A stretch of 64,000 bases of DNA from assembly GCA_946498245.1 (NCBI GenBank), contig CAMMNN010000012.1:1-64000 (forward strand), written 5' to 3'. The notes under the pieces are model-generated. The model made no database searches. It saw only the letters and a list, made by a program, of their open reading frames with translations, and was not told where the DNA came from. This DNA comes from an uncultured Clostridium sp. (GTDB taxonomy: Bacteria; Bacillota; Clostridia; Lachnospirales; Lachnospiraceae). A program made the position numbers and the translations under genes. Below, piece by piece: positions 34,204-43,870 of this stretch (position 1 is its first letter; each line of letters starts with the position of its first letter).

Positions 34204-34767
34204 ATGTCAATGATTAACAAAGAAATTAGCGATTTTTCTGTTCAGTCTTACCAGGGCGGAGTTTTTAAAACCGTGACGAAAGCAGATATTTTGGGAAAAT
34301 GGAGCGTATTTTTCTTTTATCCTGCGGATTTTACCTTTGTTTGCCCTACGGAGCTGGAAGATTTGGAAAACAAATATGAAGACTTTAAAAAGGCGGGCTG
34401 TGAGATTTATTCTGTTTCCTGCGATACCCATTTTGTTCATAAAGCATGGCATGACGCCTCTGAACGGATCAAAAAGATTTCCTATCCTATGCTGGCGGAT
34501 CCGACTCACGCTTTATCAAAAGATTTTGAAGTATATATAGAATCCGACGGCATGGCAGAAAGAGGAAGCTTTATCATTAACCCGGAAGGGAAAATCGTAG
34601 CTTATGAAGTGACGGCGGGAAATGTAGGGCGCAATGCAGACGAGCTTTTCCGCAGAGTTCAGGCCAGCCAGTTTGTTTATGAGCACGGAGACGAGGTGTG
34701 CCCCGCCAAATGGCAGCCCGGAGGAGAAACTCTAAAGCCCAGCCTGGATCTGGTAGGCCAGTTATAA
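34204..34767 (+). CDS. ahpC: Alkyl hydroperoxide reductase C (typical 2-Cys peroxiredoxin)
   Basis: 187 residues, normal AhpC length. The peroxidatic Cys47 lies in FTFVCPTELEDL; the resolving Cys166 in HGDEVCPAKWQPG. It reduces hydrogen peroxide and organic peroxides in the cytoplasm and is regenerated by the reductase encoded four bases downstream. AAGGAGG ribosome site. Driven by a consensus promoter with an operator palindrome. Confidence 0.97.
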   Translation: MSMINKEISDFSVQSYQGGVFKTVTKADILGKWSVFFFYPADFTFVCPTELEDLENKYEDFKKAGCEIYSVSCDTHFVHKAWHDASERIKKISYPMLADPTHALSKDFEVYIESDGMAERGSFIINPEGKIVAYEVTAGNVGRNADELFRRVQASQFVYEHGDEVCPAKWQPGGETLKPSLDLVGQL

Positions 34768-34771
34768 AATT

Positions 34772-36418
34772 ATGGCAGGGCAGGAGAGAGAAAATTTCTA
34801 CGATGTAGTGGTTATCGGAGGCGGTCCTGCGGGGCTGACCGCCGCACTTTATCTGGCACGGGCCCGCTACCGGGTGGTAGTCGTAGAAAAGGAGCGTTTC
34901 GGCGGGCAGATTACTATTACGTCGGAAATTGTCAATTATCCGGGCGTAGAGAAAACCAGCGGAACAGCCCTGACGGAATCCATGCGGCGGCAGGCCCAGA
35001 GCTTTGGGGCGGAATTTTTGCTGGCGGAAGCCGAAGGACTGGAATTGGACGGAGAGATAAAGACCGTCCGGACCAGTAAGGGAGAACTGCAGTGCTTCGG
35101 TATTCTTTTGGCAGCAGGGGCTCATCCGCGAATGGTGGGCTTTGCCGGAGAAGAAGCATTTAGAGGACGTGGAGTGGCTTACTGCGCTACCTGTGATGGG
35201 GAGTTTTTTACAGGAAAAGATGTGTTTGTGGTAGGCGGCGGATTTGCGGCGGCAGAAGAGAGCGTTTTTTTGACAAAATACGCCCGCAGCGTTACAATTT
35301 TAATCCGGGAAGATGATTTTACCTGCGCTAAGGCAACGGCTGACGCTGCCAGAAATCACCAGAACATTACGGTGCAGACCAACGTGGTAGTAGAAGAAGT
35401 GACGGGAGATACTTTTTTGCGGAGGATTCGGTACCGAAATCTGAAAACCGGAGAAGTGTCGGAATATAAGGCCCCGGAAGGGGAAAATCTGGGAGTTTTC
35501 GTATTTGCCGGCTATGAACCGGCTACGGAACTGGTACGGGGAATTGCAGAGCTAAATCCTCAGGGATATGTTGTTACCGACAGAAATCAGCAGACCAGCC
35601 GCAGAGGACTGTATGCAGCCGGCGATATTTGCGTAAAAAATTTAAGACAGGTTGTGACCGCTGTAGGCGACGGCGCTTTGGCTGCAACAGAGCTGGAACG
35701 CTATGCGGCGGAACTTCAGGCCAAGACAGGTATAAGACCGGTGCAGCCGGTGACCCGACTTCCAAAAGAAAGTAAGGAAAGAAGAGAAAATCAGCCGAAA
35801 GAGGAAGACGGTCTGTTTTCAGAAGAGATACTGGAACAGCTCAATACCGTGTTTGCCAAAATGGAGCGCCCTCTTTTGTTAAAGCTGTTTTTAGATAATC
35901 AGCCGGTGTCTTTGGAGCTGAAACGATATATGGAAACTTTGGAGAGACTGACGGAAAAGATTTCTGTGGAAATAACAGAAGCGGGGCCGGAAGACGAAGC
36001 CCCCTGCGTTCAGGTCTGCCTGAAAGAGAATGGAGAGAGTACAGGTCTGGCCTTCCACGGGGTTCCCGGGGGACATGAATTTACTTCCTTTATCCTGGGA
36101 CTGTACAATGCTTCTGGCCCTGGACAGGCCCTGGAACCAGAAATCCAGGAGGCTGTGAAGGAGATTTGCTCCCCGGTTTCCCTGAAAATTATAGTATCTC
36201 TGTCTTGTACCATGTGCCCGGAGCTGGTAACAGCGGCTCAGAAAATTGCGGCTCAGAGCCCTTGGGTAACGGCCCATGTCTATGATTTTAACCATTTTCC
36301 GAATCTGAAAGATCAGTATCAGGTTATGAGCGTTCCCTGTCTGGTGTTTAATGGAAAGCCGCATTTTGGAAAGAAAAACATTCGTCAGCTTTTGGAGCTG
36401 ATCCAGACGGAGGCGTAA
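34772..36418 (+). CDS. AhpF-like flavoprotein reductase with the glutaredoxin-like domain at the C-terminus
   Basis: 548 residues. Residues 1 to about 315 are a thioredoxin-reductase module: FAD loop VVIGGGPAGLTAALYLARA, redox pair CATC (138-141), NADPH loop VVGGGFAAAEES, and AAGDI near the end. After a charged linker (about 320-350) come two thioredoxin-like folds with a CTMC centre (Cys479, Cys482) and a cis-Pro VMSVPCLVFNGK, equivalent to the AhpF N-terminal domain. The order is the reverse of enterobacterial AhpF, where the CxxC domain precedes the reductase. It should pass NAD(P)H electrons to AhpC. There is no obvious ribosome site, so translational coupling to ahpC is likely. Confidence 0.92.
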   Translation: MAGQERENFYDVVVIGGGPAGLTAALYLARARYRVVVVEKERFGGQITITSEIVNYPGVEKTSGTALTESMRRQAQSFGAEFLLAEAEGLELDGEIKTVRTSKGELQCFGILLAAGAHPRMVGFAGEEAFRGRGVAYCATCDGEFFTGKDVFVVGGGFAAAEESVFLTKYARSVTILIREDDFTCAKATADAARNHQNITVQTNVVVEEVTGDTFLRRIRYRNLKTGEVSEYKAPEGENLGVFVFAGYEPATELVRGIAELNPQGYVVTDRNQQTSRRGLYAAGDICVKNLRQVVTAVGDGALAATELERYAAELQAKTGIRPVQPVTRLPKESKERRENQPKEEDGLFSEEILEQLNTVFAKMERPLLLKLFLDNQPVSLELKRYMETLERLTEKISVEITEAGPEDEAPCVQVCLKENGESTGLAFHGVPGGHEFTSFILGLYNASGPGQALEPEIQEAVKEICSPVSLKIIVSLSCTMCPELVTAAQKIAAQSPWVTAHVYDFNHFPNLKDQYQVMSVPCLVFNGKPHFGKKNIRQLLELIQTEA

Positions 36419-36435
36419 AAGATAATACAAAGGGC

Positions 36436-36481
36436 GTTGCCGCCCAGGTGACAGAACGGTTACCTGGGCGGCAGCTTTTTT
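36436..36481 (+). terminator. Strong rho-independent terminator after the ahpC operon
   Basis: GCCGCCCAGGT (36439-36449) pairs perfectly with ACCTGGGCGGC (36462-36472), then AGC and a long T run. Confidence 0.95.
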
Positions 36482-36622
36482 TCAGTTTCTTTCTTTTTTG
36501 TGAAGACATATGGATTCATCCGTCGTTATATGGGTAGAATCTTCCGCTGAAGCAGACAGCAAAAAGAAACCAGCGTCAGCAGGACGGAAGACAACGGAGA
36601 AAGAAACCAGGAGGATAGCTGT

Positions 36623-38029
36623 ATGAAAGAAAAGATAGAGAAAGACTCCCAGACCCAGGAGCTGACAGAAGAAACCGGAACGGAGGAAATTGGAAGGGAA
36701 GAAAGCAGGACAGAGGAAGAGGCCTTTGACCAAAAACTGGAAGAGATGCTGAAAGAAGAGCCCTCTGGCCGTAAGGAAAAACGGAAGAGACGGCCGTGGA
36801 GCAAAAAGAGAAAAATCATAACCGGAGCGGCAGCTTTGGTGGTACTGTTTTTTGTGGGAGGCCAGATTTTGGGGCCGAAAAAAGAGGTGATCCCCACAGT
36901 GGCCGCAGGAGCTTTAGCGAAGGGAGAGATCCAGAATATTCTGTCTGTCAGCGGACCGGTTTCCGGGACGGACAGCGTAGACGTGATGTCCAATATTCAC
37001 GGGAAAATAAAAACCATTGAAGTAAAAGAAGGAGACAAGGTTGTCCAGGGCCAGCTTTTAGGGACCATTGACGATTCTCAGTTAATAAAAGAACTGGAAA
37101 TCGCCCAGAACTCCTACGATTTGGCTGTGGCCAACAAAGAAGAAAATCTGAAAGCGGCTCAGAGCGGCTACGCCAAAGCTGTCCAGGATTATCAGGCAGC
37201 AGAGGCCAATTACAACCGGTTAAGCGTTTTAGCCCAGGCCGGCAGCGTGTCCCAGGTGGAGTTGGAAGAAGGGGCCAATGCCATGAACGACGCCAGAAGG
37301 GCCATGGAAGCCTACAATTTGGAAAATGGCCAGATAGTGGCGGATAAGTCCTACGATCTCCAGATTCAAAACGCCCAGTTTAATTTGGACAAGGCCAGAC
37401 AAAATCTGGAAGAGGCCCAGATTACAGCCCCCATTGCCGGTACGGTGGTGCGGGTAAACGGAAAAGTGGGGCAGTTTGCCGACGATTTGGAAAACAACAA
37501 ACCTATTTTTACCATTGAAAATCTGGAAACCCTGGAATTGGAAATCCAGATCAGCGAGTATTCTATCGGAAAAGTCCAGGTGGGACAGAGGGCCATAATT
37601 AAGGCCGACATTATGGGAGAAGAGACTGCAGAGGGCCAGATTGTTTCTATCTCTCCCACAGGCGAGGAAAAAGGCGGCGGCTCCACGGAACGGGTAATCC
37701 CTACTACTGTCCGGGTTATGGATAAAGATACCCGCCTCATTGCAGGCATTACGGCTAAAGCGGAGATTATTTTGGAAGAAGCCAAAGATACCTGGGTAAT
37801 TCCCATCTCAGCTCTGCGGACAGAAGCCGACGGCTCCAACAGCATTGTAACGGTAGAAAACGGAGTCTGCAGCATCGTTCCCGTAACGACAGGCATAGAA
37901 AGCGACATCAGCATTGAAATATTCCCGGCGGAAGGAACGGAGCTGCAGCCGGGGACAGAGTACATTATTACCCCTGACCCAAGCCTTACGGAAGGCAGCA
38001 AAGTCGTGGCCATGTCAGCGGGACAGTAA
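36623..38029 (+). CDS. MacA/HlyD-like periplasmic adaptor (membrane fusion protein)
   Basis: 468 residues. An acidic cytoplasmic N-terminus (Glu-rich, about 1-50) and basic patch are followed by one transmembrane helix at about residues 68-90, then the adaptor fold: lipoyl half IHGKIKTIEVKEGDKVVQGQLLGTID, a coiled-coil hairpin (about 135-255), the second lipoyl half ITAPIAGTVVRVNGKVGQF, and beta-barrel domains. It couples the ATPase and permease encoded next. The Glu-rich N-terminal extension is longer than usual. AGGAGGATAG ribosome site. Confidence 0.9.
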   Translation: MKEKIEKDSQTQELTEETGTEEIGREESRTEEEAFDQKLEEMLKEEPSGRKEKRKRRPWSKKRKIITGAAALVVLFFVGGQILGPKKEVIPTVAAGALAKGEIQNILSVSGPVSGTDSVDVMSNIHGKIKTIEVKEGDKVVQGQLLGTIDDSQLIKELEIAQNSYDLAVANKEENLKAAQSGYAKAVQDYQAAEANYNRLSVLAQAGSVSQVELEEGANAMNDARRAMEAYNLENGQIVADKSYDLQIQNAQFNLDKARQNLEEAQITAPIAGTVVRVNGKVGQFADDLENNKPIFTIENLETLELEIQISEYSIGKVQVGQRAIIKADIMGEETAEGQIVSISPTGEEKGGGSTERVIPTTVRVMDKDTRLIAGITAKAEIILEEAKDTWVIPISALRTEADGSNSIVTVENGVCSIVPVTTGIESDISIEIFPAEGTELQPGTEYIITPDPSLTEGSKVVAMSAGQ

Positions 38030-38043
38030 TCAGGGAGGCGCTT

Positions 38044-38883
38044 ATGAAGATAAATCGCAGTTTACTTCGGCGGAAGAAGGCGCAGCCCTCTTATCTGACG
38101 GAAAATGTCTCGGAGGATTTAATCCGTCTGGAAAATCTTGTAAAAATATATGACACCGGGGCTATTAAAGTTCTGGGATTAAAGAAAATCAATCTTACCA
38201 TTAAAAGGGGAGAGTTTGTAGCTATTATGGGACAGTCGGGATCCGGAAAATCCACCCTCATGAACATATTGGGCTGTCTGGACCGACCAAGCCTGGGGCA
38301 TTACTACCTGGACGGAGTGGATACGGCAGAATTAAGCCCCAATGAGCTGTCGGACATCCGCAACCGGAAAATCGGCTTTGTATTTCAGTCCTTTAACCTG
38401 ATTTCCCGGACTTCCGCCTTAAAAAACGTGGAGATTCCCATGATCTATGCCCGCCGTTCCAAACGGGAGAGACGAAAAAGGGCCCTGCTGCTTTTGGAAA
38501 AGGTGGGCCTGGGAAAACGGTTTGAACATATGCCTAACGAGCTGTCCGGCGGACAGCGGCAGAGGGTGGCCATAGCAAGAGCTTTGGCCAACGAGCCGCC
38601 GCTGATCCTGGCAGACGAGCCAACGGGCAACCTGGATACGGCTTCATCCATTGAAATTATGGAAATATTCAGCGAACTTCACCGGGAGGGGGCTACCGTG
38701 GTTGTGGTTACCCATGAAGAAAATATTGCGGCTTTTACCCACCGGATTATCCGGTTTCAGGACGGAAAGGTGATTAGTGATGAGCGCAATCCCCATCCCA
38801 CAGTTACGGGCCATGAAAACCACATGGAGGGCCTGTACCGTTCCCAGGAGCGCAAGAAAGGGGAGATGACAGATGCTGATTGA
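38044..38883 (+). CDS. ABC transporter ATP-binding protein (MacB/LolD-type)
   Basis: 279 residues with an N-terminal extension of about 30 residues. Walker [11 protein letters not shown]-loop VFQSFNL, signature [15 protein letters not shown], Walker [13 protein letters not shown] and the H-loop VVVVTHE are intact. It powers the FtsX-like permease encoded next, with which it overlaps by 11 bases. MacB-type systems use ATP for mechanotransmission to export peptides, lipids or antibiotics; the substrate here is not readable. Confidence 0.93.
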   Translation: MKINRSLLRRKKAQPSYLTENVSEDLIRLENLVKIYDTGAIKVLGLKKINLTIKRGEFVAIMGQSGSGKSTLMNILGCLDRPSLGHYYLDGVDTAELSPNELSDIRNRKIGFVFQSFNLISRTSALKNVEIPMIYARRSKRERRKRALLLLEKVGLGKRFEHMPNELSGGQRQRVAIARALANEPPLILADEPTGNLDTASSIEIMEIFSELHREGATVVVVTHEENIAAFTHRIIRFQDGKVISDERNPHPTVTGHENHMEGLYRSQERKKGEMTDAD

Positions 38884-40084
38884 AAACATGAGCATGGCGT
38901 TCCATGCTATAAAAGCCAATAAAATGAGGGCCTTTCTGACCATGCTGGGAATTATCATCGGCATAGGCTCCGTAATTTCCATTGTATCCATAGGAGATAC
39001 GTTAAGAACCATGTTTACGGATCTCTATAAGGACGTGGGACTGACTCAGGCCTATATTGGCATTGGCTACTGGATTGAGGACGTTCATCAAAGCGATTTC
39101 TTTAACCTGGACGATTTGGATCGGATTCAGGAGGTTTTCGGAGATGAAATCGCCTACATAGACAGCAACGCCAGCGCAAGCTCCAAAGTTCAGGCCGGAA
39201 GGATTACCATGGATTTTGATTTTCAGGGGATCGATTATAACTATAATGACGTTCAGCCTGTGACCATGGTATCGGGGCGTTATCTTAATGAGGGGGATAT
39301 TCTGGGAAGAAAGAAAAATATTGTCATAGAAGAGGAAAGCGCTAAAAATCTTTTTGGCACGGCAGACGCCGTGGGAAAGACTTTCCGGACAACGATTTAC
39401 GGATACACTGACGAGTACAATGTTGTAGGCGTGTACCGGAAGGAAATGAGCCCCTTTGCAAAGCTGATGATGGGAGGAAGCAGCGACAGAGGAACGGCTT
39501 ATATTCCCTATACCATTCTCACGTGGCCTAACGACAATTTTTATTATTGCCACGTTTTTGCCAAAGAAGGAGTGGATTTGGAAGACTTCTTTAACCGTCT
39601 GACGGCTTATATTGCCAAGATAAAGGGAAGGAATCCGGAAGATTATTTCCAGAATACAGCTATCAGTGAAATGGGAAGCGTGGACTCGGTAATGGGCGGA
39701 ATTTCTGCGGCAGTAGGCGGAATCGCGGCCATTTCCCTCCTGGTAGGAGGTATCGGGATTATGAACATTATGCTGGTATCGGTAACAGAGAGAACCAGGG
39801 AAATCGGCATCCGGAAGGCCCTGGGGGCACGGACCAGGGATGTGCTGATCCAGTTTTTGACAGAATCGGCCCTTCTTTCTGCCTGCGGCGGGATCCTGGG
39901 AGTGGCCATGGCGGTGAGCCTGGTGAGCCTGGGAGGCATGGCCTTCGGCATTTCAGTGGTAATTAAGCCCGGAGTAGTAATTATGGCGGTTTCTTTTTCC
40001 GCAGTGGTAGGAATCTTTTTCGGACTTTATCCGGCCTCCAAAGCGGCAAAGGCGGATCCCATAGACGCCCTGAGATATGAGTAA
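38873..40084 (+). CDS. MacB-like ABC permease (FtsX family)
   Basis: 403 residues. First transmembrane helix near MRAFLTMLGIIIGIGSVISI, then a large extracytoplasmic MacB-PCD-like domain (about 50-275), then three transmembrane helices (GIAAISLLVGGIGIMNIMLV, LLSACGGILGVAMAVSLVSL, VVIMAVSFSAVVGIFFGLYP). ERTREIGIRKALGAR and the terminal PASKAAKADPIDALRYE are family hallmarks. Completes a three-gene exporter; a terminator follows. Confidence 0.93.
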   Translation: MLIENMSMAFHAIKANKMRAFLTMLGIIIGIGSVISIVSIGDTLRTMFTDLYKDVGLTQAYIGIGYWIEDVHQSDFFNLDDLDRIQEVFGDEIAYIDSNASASSKVQAGRITMDFDFQGIDYNYNDVQPVTMVSGRYLNEGDILGRKKNIVIEEESAKNLFGTADAVGKTFRTTIYGYTDEYNVVGVYRKEMSPFAKLMMGGSSDRGTAYIPYTILTWPNDNFYYCHVFAKEGVDLEDFFNRLTAYIAKIKGRNPEDYFQNTAISEMGSVDSVMGGISAAVGGIAAISLLVGGIGIMNIMLVSVTERTREIGIRKALGARTRDVLIQFLTESALLSACGGILGVAMAVSLVSLGGMAFGISVVIKPGVVIMAVSFSAVVGIFFGLYPASKAAKADPIDALRYE

Positions 40085-40105
40085 AAATGAAAATGTGTGA
40101 GAGAG

Positions 40106-40150
40106 GCGCTGCAAATTATCGGCCAGATGACTTTGCAGCGTCTTATTTTT
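40106..40150 (+). terminator. Rho-independent terminator after the exporter operon
   Basis: GCGCTGCAAA (40106-40115) pairs with TTTGCAGCGT (40132-40141), followed by CTTATTTTT. Confidence 0.75.
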
Positions 40151-40190
40151 AAAAAATTTTGCAGATAGGGTCGCCAATATGTTCAGATTG

Positions 40191-40199
40191 TGGTATACT
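40191..40199 (+). promoter_or_regulatory. Extended -10 promoter of the cdaA-ptsI region
   Basis: TG-g-TATACT (40191-40199), 33 bases before the first gene of a tightly packed series running to 47267. Confidence 0.45.
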
Positions 40200-40231
40200 A
40201 AATTGATAACTTTTGATCGAGGAGCAAACCT

Positions 40232-40675
40232 ATGCTGAATGAAGAAAAAATCCGATTGATGACGGAAACGGCTCTCCTGGAAAAGAAAGAAGAGAAGAGG
40301 ATCCGTCTGGTTTATACTTATTTTAAAAGCGACTATATCGGAAGCCAGATAATGAGAGGGTTTTTTAAATATACCCTCTGCGCCCTTCTGTGCTTTATGG
40401 TATGGGGACTCTACAATCTGGACAGCCTTTTAAACGCCATCAGTATAACGGATCTGGTGAAAAGAGGCGAAATGCTGGCGCTTTACTATCTGGCCGGTCT
40501 GGCTGCGTATCTGCTGATTGCAGGGGTATCCGCTGCCTTCCGGTATAAAAAAGCGGCAAAGGGAATGAAAGCATATGCGGCAAAACTCCGGAGACTGGAG
40601 AAACGCTATGAACTTCAGAATAAGACCAAAGAGATAAAGGAGGGTTCCCGCCATGATGGGACTGTTCGTATTTAG
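40232..40675 (+). CDS. Small membrane protein upstream of cdaA, unknown function
   Basis: 147 residues after GGAGC. Soluble charged N-terminus (1-45), two transmembrane helices (YTLCALLCFMVWGLYNL and LALYYLAGLAAYLLIAGV), then a basic coiled C-terminal tail (YAAKLRRLEKRYELQNKTKEI). Overlaps the next gene by 23 bases. No family recognised. Its place suggests a role linked to membrane or c-di-AMP physiology, but nothing in the sequence proves this. Confidence 0.7.
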   Translation: MLNEEKIRLMTETALLEKKEEKRIRLVYTYFKSDYIGSQIMRGFFKYTLCALLCFMVWGLYNLDSLLNAISITDLVKRGEMLALYYLAGLAAYLLIAGVSAAFRYKKAAKGMKAYAAKLRRLEKRYELQNKTKEIKEGSRHDGTVRI

Positions 40676-41597
40676 AGAAAGACTGAGAGATTTTTACGGA
40701 AGATACAGTATGTATGTCACGCCGGTGATTCATTTTCTGTTTGGGCTGGCGGCTATGCTGATTGTCAATAAGAACATCGGTTTTATGACAAAACTTACCA
40801 GTCCTGTGGTGGTTTTGGTGGTGGCCCTGGTCAGCTCCTTCCTCCCCTACAGCGTAACGTCCCTGGTTATCGCCCTTTTAACTCTTCTCCACCTGTTCAG
40901 TGCGTCTATGGAGATTGCCCTGGTGGTGGGAGTGGTAATATTTGTAATTATTCTGCTTTACTGCGGGCTGCAGCCGGGAAACAGTTTTCTTCTGGTACTG
41001 ACTCCCATGCTTTTTTTCGTCAATATTCCTTACGCCATTCCCCTGCTCATAGGACTGGGCGGCAGCCTTACGGCTGTCATTCCCGTGTCCCTCGGGGTAT
41101 TCCTTTACTATGTGCTGCTTTATATTAAGCAGAACGTCGGGGCGCTGGCCGGGACGGCTGCGGCTGCTGACATTACGGAAAAATACGTCCAGATTATTAA
41201 AAGCATTCTCTCCAATCAGACGATGCTGGTTATGATTGCGGCCTTTGCCCTGTCTGCGGCAGTTGTGTATTTAATTAAAAAGATTTCCGTAGACTATTCC
41301 TGGTATCTGGCTATTGCCGCTGGAGTGATTGTCCAGTTGGGCGTGATTTTTATGGGAGACGTACTGTTTTCCGTTTCCGTTCCCATGGGAAGTATGGTAC
41401 TGGGAATGCTGCTGGCGGTGGTTATCGCTCTGGTATATACCTTTTTCGTATTTGCCGTGGATTACAGCAGGACGGAATTTCTTCAGTACGAGGACGACGA
41501 TTATTACTATTATGTAAAAGCGGTTCCTAAGATTACGGTGACTGCGCCGGACGTAAAGGTGCAGAAAATAAATTCGAGGCGGCGCAGGGCGGACTGA
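40653..41597 (+). CDS. Polytopic membrane protein upstream of cdaA, unknown function
   Basis: 314 residues, eight or nine transmembrane helices from about residue 20 to 270, then a cytoplasmic tail with an acidic-tyrosine run (EDDDYYYYV) and a basic end (SRRRRAD). Start at the first of two adjacent ATGs behind AGGAGGG. It resembles permease-like proteins but shows no ATP-binding partner or transporter motif. Co-transcribed with cdaA 31 bases downstream. Confidence 0.7.
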   Translation: MMGLFVFRERLRDFYGRYSMYVTPVIHFLFGLAAMLIVNKNIGFMTKLTSPVVVLVVALVSSFLPYSVTSLVIALLTLLHLFSASMEIALVVGVVIFVIILLYCGLQPGNSFLLVLTPMLFFVNIPYAIPLLIGLGGSLTAVIPVSLGVFLYYVLLYIKQNVGALAGTAAAADITEKYVQIIKSILSNQTMLVMIAAFALSAAVVYLIKKISVDYSWYLAIAAGVIVQLGVIFMGDVLFSVSVPMGSMVLGMLLAVVIALVYTFFVFAVDYSRTEFLQYEDDDYYYYVKAVPKITVTAPDVKVQKINSRRRRAD

Positions 41598-41628
41598 TCC
41601 CCGCAAACCGAGAAAAAGGAGGTAGGAC

Positions 41629-42507
41629 ATGACGGATTTGTTAAGCGGTTTGTATAGCTGGCTTACGTTTTTACCGAGAATAACCCCGGCGAATCTGCTG
41701 GAGATCGTAATCCTTTCTGTTTTAACATACGAAATCCTGCTTTGGATTAAAAATACAAGGGCATGGACTCTTCTCAAGGGTTTGGTTGTAATTCTGGGTT
41801 TTGCACTGTTGGCGGAGATTTTCCAGCTTACCATTATTATGTGGCTTTTGGAAAAGTCCGTTACCATAGCCGTAACGGCCCTGATTATTATTTTTCAGCC
41901 GGAGCTGCGGAAGGCCCTGGAACAGTTGGGAAGCCAGAACTTCCTGACTACCATTCTGCCTATTGACGACAGACGCAGAGAAAACGGAGTTACGGACAAA
42001 ACCATTAACGAACTGGTGAAAGCCACCTTTGAAATGGCCAAGGTCAAAACCGGGGCGCTGATGGTAATTGGGCGGCAGGTACCTTTAAAAGAAATTGAAA
42101 GAACAGGCATTGAGGTAGACGGAATCGTCACCAGCCAGCTTCTGATTAATATTTTTGAACATAATACGCCTCTTCACGACGGGGCTGTGGTAATCCAGGG
42201 AAACCGGGTAGTAGCCGCTACTTGTTATCTGCCTCTTTCCGATAATATGGGTATCAGCAAGGATCTGGGAACCCGGCATCGGGCGGCTGTGGGAATCAGC
42301 GAGGTAACGGACAGTCTGACAATTGTGGTTTCTGAAGAAACCGGAAGGGTGTCTGTAGCGGAAGGCGGCGGCCTGACCAAAATCGCAGATGCAGATCAGC
42401 TTAGAACCCTTCTGAAAAACAGTCAGGGTACGAGCGCGGCGGTACCTGGAAAGAGGTTTATGCAATGGAAGGGAAGGCTGAAAAATGAAAGAAAGACTAA
42501 AAAGTAA
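41629..42507 (+). CDS. cdaA: Membrane diadenylate cyclase CdaA
   Basis: 292 residues. Three N-terminal transmembrane helices (ILSVLTYEILLWI, LLKGLVVILGFALLAEIF, IIMWLLEKSVTIAVTALIIIF) precede the DAC (DisA_N) domain. Catalytic motifs: LHDGAVVI (DGA from Asp184) and GTRHRAAVG (RHR at 216-218). It makes c-di-AMP from two ATP, controlling potassium and osmotic balance and cell-wall homeostasis. AAGGAGG ribosome site; overlaps cdaR by 23 bases. Confidence 0.97.
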   Translation: MTDLLSGLYSWLTFLPRITPANLLEIVILSVLTYEILLWIKNTRAWTLLKGLVVILGFALLAEIFQLTIIMWLLEKSVTIAVTALIIIFQPELRKALEQLGSQNFLTTILPIDDRRRENGVTDKTINELVKATFEMAKVKTGALMVIGRQVPLKEIERTGIEVDGIVTSQLLINIFEHNTPLHDGAVVIQGNRVVAATCYLPLSDNMGISKDLGTRHRAAVGISEVTDSLTIVVSEETGRVSVAEGGGLTKIADADQLRTLLKNSQGTSAAVPGKRFMQWKGRLKNERKTKK

Positions 42508-43870
42508 TCTGAGTTTAAAGCTTCTGTCGGTTTTCCTGGCCTTCTTTTTATGGCTGCTGGTGGTTAATGTTTCCAATCCTCAGCAGACGGACACTCAGAC
42601 AGTGGCTTTGGATATTATCAATGAGGAAGCGCTGACAGACGCAGGGCTGACTTATGAGATCGTAGGCAGAAGCACAGTTACGGTAAGATATACAGTGCAC
42701 ATGACCAACCGTTCCCTGATCCGGTCATCGGATTTCAGGGCCTATATTGATTTGGCGGACTGCAATGTTTTGGGGACGGTTCCGGTACAGGTAGAAGTGC
42801 TGAATCATGGAGATATGGTGGAAAATGTAGAGGTTGATCCCATGGTAGTCCATGTGGAAACAGAGCCTCTTCAGGAAAAGGAATTTACTCTGAGGGCAAT
42901 TATCGACGACGAAGTTGCGGAAGGGTACGATATTAACAGCTACGAACTGAATCCACAGACGGTTACGGTAAAAGGACCGGAATCTCTGGTAGGCCAGATT
43001 ACCAGTGTGGGAGTGGAGATTAAGGAAACCAATGGAGCCTCCGGCGACGTTACCGGCACGGCAGTGCCGCAGTTCTATGACGCCAACGGCAATCCGCTGA
43101 ACCTGGGAGAACGGGTGAGCGTAGCTCCAGGCGAGATTCATTACAGCGTTCAGATTCTGAAAGTTCGCTATCTTGCCCTGGATTTCCAGACCCAGGGACA
43201 GGTGGCAGAGGGCTACCGCTTTACCGGCGTCCAGTGTGATGTCCAGGCTATTCCGGTAGTAGGGTTAAAATCCCAGCTTGCGTCGGTTACCAATGTGGTG
43301 ATTCCGGCTGAGGAGTTAAACATTGACGGACTGTCCCAGTCAAAGACCGTGACGGTAGACGTAAGCCAGTATCTGCCGGAGGGCGTCCATATGGTAACGG
43401 ACGACAACGATACAACGATTGAAGTGCGGCTGGACGTAGAGCCCTTGACAGAACAGACCTATACTCTGGATACCTCCGTAATCACCTTGGAGGGGCAGGA
43501 TCCTGATTATGAATATGAATTTGTTGATGATTCCTTTACCGTAACAGTAGAGGGACTTGCAGAAGATTTGGCAAGCCTGGATGCCGGACAGATCGTTGTA
43601 TCCTCTGATATAGCCGTTCTGGAACCGGGAGAGGAGTACGTTTTGTCACTGCAGTTTGCCGATTTGGGGACAGGTTATCAGATTACAGCTTACAGCAACG
43701 TCCACCTTCGGGTTTACCGTACTGCAGAAGCAGAAGGGCCGGGGGCGGTATCTGACTTCGGCTCCGATGAGGAAGAAACATCTGCAGCCGGCAGCGGCGG
43801 GAGTCACAATAATGGGGAAATAAACGAAAGTCAGGAGGTTTCACATGGTACGAGCCAGAGTAACAATTAA
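42485..43870 (+). CDS. cdaR: CdaR, YbbR-domain regulator of CdaA
   Basis: 461 residues. One N-terminal transmembrane helix (LKLLSVFLAFFLWLLVVNV) anchors four YbbR-type repeats facing outside (for example EFTLRAIIDDEVAEGYDI, YELNPQTVTVKGPESLVGQI). The Gly/Ser/Glu-rich tail is disordered. CdaR binds and tunes CdaA. In many Firmicutes glmM follows; here the next gene is ptsH, which overlaps cdaR by 26 bases. Confidence 0.93.
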   Translation: MKERLKSNLSLKLLSVFLAFFLWLLVVNVSNPQQTDTQTVALDIINEEALTDAGLTYEIVGRSTVTVRYTVHMTNRSLIRSSDFRAYIDLADCNVLGTVPVQVEVLNHGDMVENVEVDPMVVHVETEPLQEKEFTLRAIIDDEVAEGYDINSYELNPQTVTVKGPESLVGQITSVGVEIKETNGASGDVTGTAVPQFYDANGNPLNLGERVSVAPGEIHYSVQILKVRYLALDFQTQGQVAEGYRFTGVQCDVQAIPVVGLKSQLASVTNVVIPAEELNIDGLSQSKTVTVDVSQYLPEGVHMVTDDNDTTIEVRLDVEPLTEQTYTLDTSVITLEGQDPDYEYEFVDDSFTVTVEGLAEDLASLDAGQIVVSSDIAVLEPGEEYVLSLQFADLGTGYQITAYSNVHLRVYRTAEAEGPGAVSDFGSDEEETSAAGSGGSHNNGEINESQEVSHGTSQSNN

